Shown piece after piece: positions 1-5,576 of a stretch of DNA of 7,163 bases. Within the stretch, counting starts at the first letter, position 1; every line of letters starts with the position of its first letter. The DNA is from an uncultured Clostridia bacterium. GTDB taxonomy: Bacteria; Bacillota; Clostridia; Christensenellales; Aristaeellaceae. Position numbers and translations under genes: made by a program. The stretch spans positions 1 through 7,163 of the forward strand of contig CAMDVP010000156.1 in the NCBI GenBank assembly GCA_945877525.1, written 5' to 3'. A model generated the notes under the pieces. That model was not told the DNA's origin. It saw nothing but the letters and a program-made list of their open reading frames with translations, and made no database searches.

Positions 1-1227
1 ATTGACGAGGCTGCGCCGGACTGCCCCACGCTGAAGAACCGCGTGCTGGTGCGCACCCGTCGCCCCGGCTGGCTGAGCTATGACGAGGGCTTTGCCCAGG
101 CCAGCGATGTGTGGGAGAAGCCGACAGGGGCGGACTATCCCAGCAACGAGGATCTGCTGCTGCTCTACTTTACCTCCGGCACCACCGGCATGCCCAAGAT
201 GGTGACCCACAACCACCTGTACCCCCTGGGGCACATCCTGACGGCTGTCTACTGGCTGCAGGTGGAGGACGGCGGGCTGCACCTGACCGTCAGCGAAACC
301 GGCTGGGCCAAGTCGGTCTGGGGTAAGCTGTACGGCCAGTGGCTGGGCGGAAGCTGCGTGTTTGTGTATGACTTTGACAAGTTCAAGGCCACGGAAATCC
401 TGGCCATGATTGAAAAGTTCCACATCACCACCTACTGCTCGCCGCCCACCATGTACCGCTATATGCTGCAGGAGGACTTCAGCCGCTACGACCTGTCCAG
501 CCTGAAGCACTGCTCGGTGGCGGGCGAGCCGCTGAACCCCGACATGGCCCAGGAATGGGTGAAGCGCACCGGCGTGGAGCTGCGCGAGGCCTTCGGGCAG
601 ACCGAGCTGGTGGCTACCCTGGCCACCTTCCCCTGGATGAAGGTGGTACCCGGCTCCATGGGCAAGCCCGCGCCCCTGTATGATGTGGACCTGATTGACG
701 AGGAAGGCAATTCCTGCCCGCCCGGCGTCAGCGGCGAGATTGTGATCCGCACCCATCACGGCGCGCCCATCGGCATGTTCAGTGGCTACTACCGCAATCA
801 GGACATGACCGATGACGTTTGGGACGGGAAAATCTATCACACCAAGGATGTGGCCTGGCGCGACGAGTGGGGCTACTACTGGTATGTGGGCCGCGCGGAC
901 GATGTGATCAAGTCCAGCGGCTACCGCATCGGCCCGTTTGAAGTGGAGAGCGCCCTGGTGGAGCATCCTGCCGTGCTGGAAACGGCCATCACCGGTGTGC
1001 CGGATCCCCTGCGCGGCCAGGTGGTGAAGGCGACCATCGTCCTCAAGCCCGGCTGGGAGCCCAGCGAAGCGCTGAAGAAGGAACTGCAGGATCATGTGAA
1101 GCACATGACCGCGCCCTACAAATATCCCCGCGTGATTGAGTTTGTGGACGAACTGCCCAAAACCATCTCCGGTAAGGTGCGCCGCGTGGAGCTGCGCGCT
1201 AAGGATTCGCAGAAGAAGGAGTCCTGA
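1..1227 (+). CDS. Acyl-CoA synthetase, AMP-forming, medium-chain type (5' partial)
   Basis: This enzyme would activate a carboxylic acid with ATP to an acyl-adenylate and pass it to coenzyme A in the cytoplasm. The frame is open from base 1, so the start lies outside the window. 408 residues are visible against roughly 550 for the family, leaving about 140 N-terminal residues missing. In visible numbering, the ATP-binding P-loop YFTSGTTGMPK is at about 56-66, the adenylate-forming motif EAFGQTE at about 196-202, the hinge region GRADDVIKSSG at about 297-307, and the C-terminal PKTISGK with the adenylation lysine at about 392. The segments ETGWAKSVWG and SSGYRIGPFEVES resemble medium-chain or branched-chain acyl-CoA synthetases rather than acetyl-CoA synthetase. 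The A7 motif, usually TGD, reads HTKD here. The acid used cannot be told from the sequence. The gene ends at TGA 1225-1227, just before a hairpin. The family assignment is firm and the chain-length class is likely. Confidence 0.93.
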   Translation: MDEAAPDCPTLKNRVLVRTRRPGWLSYDEGFAQASDVWEKPTGADYPSNEDLLLLYFTSGTTGMPKMVTHNHLYPLGHILTAVYWLQVEDGGLHLTVSETGWAKSVWGKLYGQWLGGSCVFVYDFDKFKATEILAMIEKFHITTYCSPPTMYRYMLQEDFSRYDLSSLKHCSVAGEPLNPDMAQEWVKRTGVELREAFGQTELVATLATFPWMKVVPGSMGKPAPLYDVDLIDEEGNSCPPGVSGEIVIRTHHGAPIGMFSGYYRNQDMTDDVWDGKIYHTKDVAWRDEWGYYWYVGRADDVIKSSGYRIGPFEVESALVEHPAVLETAITGVPDPLRGQVVKATIVLKPGWEPSEALKKELQDHVKHMTAPYKYPRVIEFVDELPKTISGKVRRVELRAKDSQKKES

Positions 1228-1241
1228 TACACAGGCAATGA

Positions 1242-1278
1242 AAAGCGGCCCTGCTCCGAGGAAGAGCAGGGTCGCTTT
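1242..1278. terminator. Bidirectional intrinsic terminator between convergent genes
   Basis: A 15-bp stem pairs 1242-1256 with 1264-1278 around a 7-base loop, with a single G-T wobble. It lies 14 bases after the acyl-CoA synthetase stop and 9 bases beyond the stop of the minus-strand regulator gene. The stem carries an A-run on one arm and a T-run on the other, so transcripts from either side end in a short U-tract (four U on the minus strand, three on the plus strand). The position between two converging genes supports a shared terminator. Confidence 0.85.
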
Positions 1279-1287
1279 ATGGCATGC

Positions 1288-2016
1288 TTACAGATTGATT
1301 TCCAGCCGCACGGCCCGGCCGATGAAATTCACTTCGCTCAGCTGGGCGGTCTGCGCGTCATACTCCCGGTCGTAGCTTTGCAAAAGTACCTGGAAGCCGT
1401 CCAGCTTCTTCACCTTGCGCAGATACCGGTGCGCGTTGTATTCCACCAGCATCACCGCGCCGTCCACCGGGCTTTGGGCAGGGACGATCAGCGCCCTGTC
1501 GCCGGAGTGGATGCGGAAGCCCCGCATGCTGTCGTCCGGGGCCAGGAAATAGAACACCTTGTCGGGGTTGGCGCCCTCAATGCGCCCGCTTTGGATGGGC
1601 AGCAGCTGATAATCGACGGGCTTCATGACTGCGTTCATCACGGGTACGCGCTTGAGTACGCTGGTCAGCGCGTCCAGCCATACGCTGCCGGCCACACCCT
1701 CATCTTTTTCCTCGGTGGAGGCCACCTTTTCAGCCTCCTTGGGCTTGGGCCTGGCCACGGCCTTGGCCAGCTGGGGCTGCACCGAGGCCAGGTCGACGGT
1801 GGCGGCAATATCATCCAGGGTAAAGTCGGCTTCGTTCTGCTCCCGCAAACCGATGGTTTTCAGAATCCGACGGGCCTGATCGTCGGCGATGATGCGGGTA
1901 CCCGCTTCCACCGCCATGATGTAGCTTTCGCTCACGCCGCACTTGCGGGCCACCTGCTTGGGCGTCATTTTCTGACGTACCCGCTCGGTGCGGATCAAAT
2001 CTCCCAGTCTGCTCAT
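1288..2016 (-). CDS. XRE-type HTH regulator with S24/LexA-like C-terminal domain, apparently non-cleaving
   Basis: This 242-residue cytoplasmic DNA-binding regulator has two domains. An XRE/Cro-type helix-turn-helix spans about residues 4-57 (MTPKQVARKCGVSESYIMAVEAG). A charged Lys/Glu-rich linker at about 85-108 leads to a C-terminal domain at about 120-240 that resembles the LexA/CI S24 fold. Ser163 (APDDSM) matches the LexA nucleophile. At exactly S+37, where LexA has its catalytic lysine, the residue is Arg200 (YLRKVKK). The segment matching the LexA cleavage region (VPVMNAVMKP, 124-133) has no Ala-Gly. The only Ala-Gly in the linker region is at 109-110, about 53 residues before the serine against 35 in LexA. 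Autoproteolysis is therefore doubtful and the domain may serve dimerisation. The start ATG has GGAGG 7 bases upstream and overlaps the stop of the nucleotidyltransferase gene by ATGA, so the two are probably translationally coupled. It is last in a three-gene operon. Its target operator is unknown; autoregulation is possible. Confidence 0.88.
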   Translation of the reverse strand: MSRLGDLIRTERVRQKMTPKQVARKCGVSESYIMAVEAGTRIIADDQARRILKTIGLREQNEADFTLDDIAATVDLASVQPQLAKAVARPKPKEAEKVASTEEKDEGVAGSVWLDALTSVLKRVPVMNAVMKPVDYQLLPIQSGRIEGANPDKVFYFLAPDDSMRGFRIHSGDRALIVPAQSPVDGAVMLVEYNAHRYLRKVKKLDGFQVLLQSYDREYDAQTAQLSEVNFIGRAVRLEINL

Positions 2017-2567
2017 GATGGTTCCTCCGTTTTTAATAATAGGTAGATTTTTTCTTCCAGCGCCTGGGGCAGGGGCTCCCGCGTGACGCGGCGGAAGCGT
2101 TCGGGATGTTCAATCCCATGGCGCTCCCACCACTGGGCGATGGAGTTTGCCCGCGCCTCCTTGCCGATCAGGCTGTAGAATACATACCAGTCCTCCAGGT
2201 GCATCAGGGGCACCTGCGCGCCCTGCACCTCCGCATACCCTGCCACGGCGCTTTCGTCGAATACCCAGTGCCATTCGCCCTCTGGCGTATGCAGCGTCAC
2301 ACCGGCCATCACGTCGAAGTCTGCGCCGTCAAAGTGATAGGCGCCGTGATATGCGTCGCCGCTGTTCTCCCTGCCGCCCATGCCCAGGTGGGCCAGGATG
2401 CGGTCGGCCCGGTCGATGTTGCCCTCCATGACCATCACGTCAAAGTCGTGGTAGCCCTCCAGAATGCCCCGCTGGCAAAGCAGCCAGCTGGCCCCCACCG
2501 CCCAGGTGATCTCCGCGGCGTTCAGCTTTTCCGCCAGGCGGCGCAGCGCCTTTTCCTTCAATGCCAT
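2013..2567 (-). CDS. Nucleotidyltransferase-fold protein, substrate unknown
   Basis: This 184-residue protein has the marks of the DNA polymerase beta-like nucleotidyltransferase superfamily. An N-terminal helix is followed by VGASWLL (24-30, matching the hG[GS] motif with Ser27), then HDFDVMV with the metal-binding pair Asp41 and Asp43. A later strand, ADFDVMAG (82-89), could supply the third carboxylate (Asp83 or Asp85). A C-terminal LEDWYVFYSLIGKEAR (124-139) resembles the helix that follows the catalytic core in AbiEii-like and ANT(2'')-like proteins. Such enzymes move a nucleotide to a small molecule, tRNA or protein; the substrate cannot be read from this sequence. Candidates are an antibiotic nucleotidyltransferase, a toxin of the AbiEii kind, or a housekeeping enzyme. 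Start ATG 2567 has GAGGG six bases upstream, overlapping the stop of the preceding secreted-protein gene. The TGA overlaps the start of the regulator gene. The superfamily call is fairly sure; the function is not. Confidence 0.78.
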   Translation of the reverse strand: MALKEKALRRLAEKLNAAEITWAVGASWLLCQRGILEGYHDFDVMVMEGNIDRADRILAHLGMGGRENSGDAYHGAYHFDGADFDVMAGVTLHTPEGEWHWVFDESAVAGYAEVQGAQVPLMHLEDWYVFYSLIGKEARANSIAQWWERHGIEHPERFRRVTREPLPQALEEKIYLLLKTEEPS

Positions 2568-2576
2568 CCGGTTCCC

Positions 2577-3185
2577 TCACTTCTTCACGGTCTGTACAGG
2601 CCAGCGATCCCGCACCAGGTCGAGTCGCTGCGCCGCGCCGCCCAGGTTAATGTATAAATCATAAAGCCGGGCCGCCTCCTCCGGCGGCAGGCTGATTTCT
2701 CCCTGCACTGTTTCCTGGCCTTCGAGGGTCACGGCAAAGGAGTCCGCCTGGCTGCGGGCCATGGCGCGAATCAGCGGCAGGCTTTCATCCGACAGGCACA
2801 CGGCGTAATCCTCATAATACACCATGTCGTACTCGCTGACCATGTGATTGACTTCAAACACATAGTTCACGTTTCCAGCGGTGACGGTCAGCTTATTGGC
2901 TGCCAGATAACGGTCGGAAACCAGCGACACGGTCAGCCGCATGAGGGTCATGTCCTCGTTGGGATCCTCCACAAAGTCCAGGTAGGCGGTCAGCTCCTCC
3001 CACGCATCCTCCGTGTGCCCGGAAAAGGGCTGCCCTGCCGGGCGGATCACCGTGCAGGCGCTGCCCTCGTCGGGAAAAACGGTCATGCCCTCTGTCTGCT
3101 CAAGCGCCGCGCTGTCAAAGCCCTCGGCCAGTGCGCTGCCCGTCAGCAAAAGCGCCGCCAGCAGCAGGATCGCCAGCTTACGCAT
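2577..3185 (-). CDS. Small Sec-secreted protein of unknown function
   Basis: I do not recognise the family. The 202-residue product starts with a classical Sec signal peptide: MRK, a hydrophobic core of about 11 residues rich in Leu and Ala, and SALA before a likely signal peptidase I cut after Ala20. There is no lipobox cysteine, so it should be released or held at the cell surface rather than be a lipoprotein. The mature part is acidic with alternating beta-strand-like stretches and only two cysteines, Cys44 and Cys130, which could form a disulfide. No catalytic motif is visible. ATG 3185 is preferred over an in-frame GTG at 3194, because GGAGG at 3194-3198 is 8 bases from the ATG but overlaps the GTG. 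It is the first gene of the minus-strand operon, and its stop is 9 bases from the next start. It may be a surface or sensing partner of the two downstream genes, but only the context suggests this. Confidence 0.8.
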   Translation of the reverse strand: MRKLAILLLAALLLTGSALAEGFDSAALEQTEGMTVFPDEGSACTVIRPAGQPFSGHTEDAWEELTAYLDFVEDPNEDMTLMRLTVSLVSDRYLAANKLTVTAGNVNYVFEVNHMVSEYDMVYYEDYAVCLSDESLPLIRAMARSQADSFAVTLEGQETVQGEISLPPEEAARLYDLYINLGGAAQRLDLVRDRWPVQTVKK

Positions 3186-3193
3186 GTCCCTCA

Positions 3194-3198
3194 CCTCC
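3194..3198 (-). promoter_or_regulatory. Ribosome binding site of the secreted-protein gene (decides the start)
   Basis: GGAGG on the minus strand lies 8 bases before ATG 3185. The alternative upstream GTG (3194-3192) begins inside this site and would have no spacing at all, so translation should start at the ATG. Confidence 0.75.
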
Positions 3199-3208
3199 GT
3201 CTCAGCCC

Positions 3209-3237
3209 ATTATAGCACAACGCGCCGCCCTTGGGAA
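3209..3237 (-). promoter_or_regulatory. Vegetative (sigma-A type) promoter of the minus-strand operon
   Basis: On the minus strand a TTCCCA -35 box (plus 3232-3237; four of six consensus bases) is followed by a 17-base spacer and a perfect TATAAT -10 box (plus 3209-3214). A TG one base before the -10 box makes it an extended -10. Transcription would begin near 3202, about 17 bases before the ATG of the secreted-protein gene. This promoter probably drives all three minus-strand genes, as no other good promoter is seen between them. Confidence 0.8.
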
Positions 3238-3296
3238 CCCCGGCGGACACAGCGCCTGTAGAAAAGAATTTTCCGCTGGGATATGGCCGCTTTTTG

Positions 3297-3305
3297 TGGT
3301 ATGCT
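3297..3305 (+). promoter_or_regulatory. Possible extended -10 promoter of the sigma/anti-sigma operon
   Basis: TGGTATGCT matches an extended -10 element (TGn plus TATGCT, four of six consensus bases). It lies 31 bases before the sigma factor ATG, giving a leader of about 25 bases. The corresponding -35 (TGGGAT at 3277-3282, 17-base spacing) is poor, as can be tolerated with an extended -10. This is a pattern match only. Confidence 0.4.
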
Positions 3306-3336
3306 CGTCTTACATGGTGAAAGGGGGCCTCCTCTC

Positions 3337-3852
3337 ATGCAACCCGACCTGTCGCCCGACCGGGACGCCGTTCTGGAGCGGCTGATGAACCAATATGGCA
3401 CTTCGCTGTTGCGCATGTGCTGCCTGCACCTGCGCGATGCTGCCCTGGCGGAGGATGCGGTGCAGGACACCTTCCTCAAGGCCTACCGCCGCCTGGACGG
3501 CCTGCGGGACGAGGGCAGCGAGCGCGCATGGCTAATGGCCATTGCCATCAACACCTGTCGCGATTATCTGCGCACGGCGTGGCTTCGCCATATCGATCGC
3601 CGTGTGTCCCTCGACCAGATGCCCGAGGGCTCCTGCGACGCATCCTTTCAGGACGAGACGGTGCTGAAGGCCGTGATGGAGCTGCCGCCCCGGCTGCGCG
3701 AGGCGGTGCTGCTCCGCTATTACCAGGACATGAAGCTGCGGGAAGTAGCTGGGGCTCTGGGCATCGGGCTTTCCACGGTCAAGCAGCGCCTGGATCGGGC
3801 CAACGGCATCCTCCGCGCTCGGCTGGAAAGGTGGTATTTTGATGAGGAATAA
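3337..3852 (+). CDS. ECF-type (sigma-70 family) RNA polymerase sigma factor
   Basis: The 171-residue protein has the two-domain build of extracytoplasmic-function sigma factors. Region 2 spans about residues 12-80, with the core-binding DAVQDTFLKAYRRL (40-53) and the -10-recognising RAWLMAIAINTCRDYLR (63-79). A short linker leads to region 4 at about 108-165, with the helix-turn-helix LREVAGALGIGLSTVKQRL (134-152) that reads the -35 element. It would direct RNA polymerase to a small regulon under control of the membrane protein encoded next. ATG 3337 is chosen because AAAGGGGG at 3320-3327 lies 9 bases upstream. In-frame ATGs at 3283 and 3301 have no ribosome site, and the upstream residues do not look like sigma factor. 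The stop lies 11 bases inside the following gene, the usual overlap of sigma/anti-sigma pairs. The ECF subgroup and target genes are unknown. Confidence 0.93.
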   Translation: MQPDLSPDRDAVLERLMNQYGTSLLRMCCLHLRDAALAEDAVQDTFLKAYRRLDGLRDEGSERAWLMAIAINTCRDYLRTAWLRHIDRRVSLDQMPEGSCDASFQDETVLKAVMELPPRLREAVLLRYYQDMKLREVAGALGIGLSTVKQRLDRANGILRARLERWYFDEE

Positions 3853-5416
3853 GCGAAACGAATTGCAGCAGATTGTGGATGAGCGCCTGTCCTCCCTGCA
3901 GTGGGACGAATGGCACAGCCGCGCCGTCCTGCGGAAAATCAGCAGTCGGCCCTCCAGGGCGCGCCGGGGGCTATTGCCCCGGCTGGGGGTGGCTGCCGCT
4001 GCGGTGGCCGTGATGGGGGCCGCAGTGCTCCTGGCGCTGCCTAGAATGAGCGTACCGGACACGGTGACAGCCACACAGCCATCGGAAACCCTTTCCTTCG
4101 AGGTGGTTTTGCCCACCGCGGCGCCTGAAACGACGGTGGATCCCTGGTCCTGGCAGTATGTGACTTCCTGCATGACGGAGGTGTACGGCTATACCCAGGA
4201 AGAGGTTGACACGCTGTTTGACTTCGCCTTTGTATGGCAGGGGGAAACCCTCAGCGCAACCGCCTGGGTCAAGGAGCATCCCACCTGGGTGTATTCTTGG
4301 GAGCTTGACCCCGCCGGCAAGGAGTGCCTCAGCTCGGATACGCCCTTCAAAAACGGCTATGTGTATTATCCCGGCGAGGCCACCGTTCGGGATGGCCTGC
4401 GCGCTGCCATCGACGGCGGCTGGCTGACCCGCTGGCAGCGGGAGGATCAGACGGCATTCCTGCAGTGGCTGCAGGAATGGGGCCCCACCATGACCAGTAC
4501 CCTGCAGTCGGGGCTGGAAACGGGCGGGCTCACCGCAGCTCAGGCGGTGACGGAATACTTCCGCTCCTGCTTCGGGGACGAAAGCACCTGGACCCAGCCC
4601 ACGCAGGAGTGGCATGACGAGATTGTCACCCAGCTGCCTGCGGCAAGCGAAAACCTGGAGGAAGATACGGCATCGGTGTTCAGCCAGGAGGCGCTGGCGG
4701 TGTATCAGGCGAGGCAGGCGGTGAAGGGAAAGTACGGCCTGACCACTGCGGCGCTGGGCATTCCCTATGTGACCAGCTATACCTCCGATGACAGCGGCTG
4801 GACGGTGACCCTGGCCTGCGACGGACAGCTGAACCGCCGCCTGGTGGGCGCCTATACTGTGACCAGCCGGGACGGCACGCTTGAGGCCGCCTGGAGCCAT
4901 GACGATGTGGATCCCGCCCTATGGCAGGACGGTAGCTTCAATGAAACGGCCTGGGGATGGCCTCAGCTGCAGCGCGCCCTGGGCGAGGGGAGAGAGGAAG
5001 CCGCGCGCCTCAGCAATGAGATCAACCAAAGGGAAAACACCCCCATTGCTACCCATGCTAACGGCGCGTCGGTGTGGAACAGCACCACGATGGTGACCTT
5101 CCCCCGGGCGGACGACCTGTCCCCCAATGAGGCCCACAGCTTTGCAAGGGCCGCCCTGGAAGTATATTTCGGCGCGGAGGCCGCGCTGGAAGCCTATGGC
5201 GAGGAAGCCGCCGAGGTGGATGCCCATGCCATCAACACCGCCTCCGTGCAAAACGATGGCAATGCCCAGATGGTTATCGATGGCCAGGAAGTACGCATGT
5301 GGGAACTGTCCTTTAGCCTGGAGGTGGAGGGCGTGCGATGTGACGGCGTGGTGTTCGTCAATGCGCAGACCGGGCTGGTGGAGGCGGTGGAGTACACAGC
5401 GCTTGGCAACGGGTAA
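3842..5416 (+). CDS. Membrane anti-sigma factor-like protein with large outer domain
   Basis: The likely job is to hold the cognate sigma factor inactive at the membrane until an outside signal arrives. The 524-residue protein has a short cytoplasmic part (about 1-45, with RLSSLQWDEWHSRAVLRKI at 15-33 as the probable sigma-binding helix), followed by Arg-rich positive-inside residues. One transmembrane helix lies at about 47-66 (Ala/Val/Leu-rich), and about 455 residues lie outside. The outer part begins with a Thr/Pro-rich stalk (about 70-100), then a Trp-rich region (102-260). It ends with two stretches (about 282-353 and 432-519) that share a helix followed by W-x-V/L-x-L and a closing strand ending in DGTLEAAW or TGLVEAVEY, much like PepSY-type folds. 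No zinc-binding HxxxCxxC motif of the ZAS anti-sigma class is present. ATG 3842 has AAGGTGG 7 bases upstream; a TTG just before it is less likely. The role rests on gene order and topology; no family was confirmed. Confidence 0.82.
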   Translation: MRNKRNELQQIVDERLSSLQWDEWHSRAVLRKISSRPSRARRGLLPRLGVAAAAVAVMGAAVLLALPRMSVPDTVTATQPSETLSFEVVLPTAAPETTVDPWSWQYVTSCMTEVYGYTQEEVDTLFDFAFVWQGETLSATAWVKEHPTWVYSWELDPAGKECLSSDTPFKNGYVYYPGEATVRDGLRAAIDGGWLTRWQREDQTAFLQWLQEWGPTMTSTLQSGLETGGLTAAQAVTEYFRSCFGDESTWTQPTQEWHDEIVTQLPAASENLEEDTASVFSQEALAVYQARQAVKGKYGLTTAALGIPYVTSYTSDDSGWTVTLACDGQLNRRLVGAYTVTSRDGTLEAAWSHDDVDPALWQDGSFNETAWGWPQLQRALGEGREEAARLSNEINQRENTPIATHANGASVWNSTTMVTFPRADDLSPNEAHSFARAALEVYFGAEAALEAYGEEAAEVDAHAINTASVQNDGNAQMVIDGQEVRMWELSFSLEVEGVRCDGVVFVNAQTGLVEAVEYTALGNG

Positions 5417-5453
5417 GGGAAAGATCGGCCAAAAATGAACAAATTTTGAATTG

Positions 5454-5480
5454 TTAGCACTCACTGCAAATGAGTGCTAA
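5454..5480. promoter_or_regulatory. CIRCE operator for the HrcA heat-shock repressor
   Basis: TTAGCACTC-N9-GAGTGCTAA is a perfect match to the CIRCE consensus, with both 9-base arms complete and the standard 9-base spacer. HrcA binds CIRCE at normal temperature and shuts off chaperone genes; on heat shock, when GroEL is occupied by unfolded proteins, HrcA loses activity. The operator lies between the anti-sigma gene and htpG and ends 7 bases before the -35 box of the htpG promoter. It is followed by TTTTC and could also act as a weak hairpin terminator for the upstream operon, for which no other terminator is visible. Confidence 0.96.
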
Positions 5481-5487
5481 TTTTCTC

Positions 5488-5516
5488 TTGCAATTCCATG
5501 CGGGCCGTGCTACAAT
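5488..5516 (+). promoter_or_regulatory. Sigma-A type promoter of htpG
   Basis: A TTGCAA -35 box (5488-5493) and a TACAAT -10 box (5511-5516) are separated by exactly 17 bases, with TGC directly before the -10 box. Each box matches the consensus at five of six positions. The start of transcription would be near 5523, giving a leader of about 55 bases. This leader holds a small GGGC/GCCC hairpin at 5525-5537 and the ribosome site. Confidence 0.88.
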
Positions 5517-5560
5517 ACCCTCCAGGGCAAAGCGCCCGAAAATGAAACCGTTTTTTCACC

Positions 5561-5569
5561 TAAGGAGGT
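5561..5569 (+). promoter_or_regulatory. Strong ribosome binding site of htpG
   Basis: TAAGGAGGT is a full-length match to the anti-Shine-Dalgarno sequence, 7 bases before ATG 5577. It fixes the htpG start and suggests high translation, in keeping with a chaperone gene. Confidence 0.92.
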
Positions 5570-5576
5570 ATTCACC

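Noticed and set aside
1279..2046. 255-residue open frame on the plus strand
   Set aside because: It is His/Gly/Leu-rich and antisense to the regulator, whose minus-strand frame shows clear HTH and S24 domains and a good ribosome site.
3283..3336. N-terminal extension of the sigma factor from ATG 3283 or 3301
   Set aside because: Neither start has a ribosome site, the extension overlaps the likely promoter, and the added residues do not fit region 2 of sigma factors.
3839..3841. TTG start for the anti-sigma-like gene
   Set aside because: An ATG follows immediately with ideal spacing from AAGGTGG, so ATG 3842 is the simpler start.
3971..4900. 309-residue open frame on the minus strand
   Set aside because: It is antisense to the anti-sigma-like gene, which has a coherent topology and a sigma-factor partner. 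The minus frame is low in recognisable structure.
5432..5448. A/T-only inverted repeat AAAAT/ATTTT after the anti-sigma-like gene
   Set aside because: The stem is only five A-T pairs and too weak for an intrinsic terminator.
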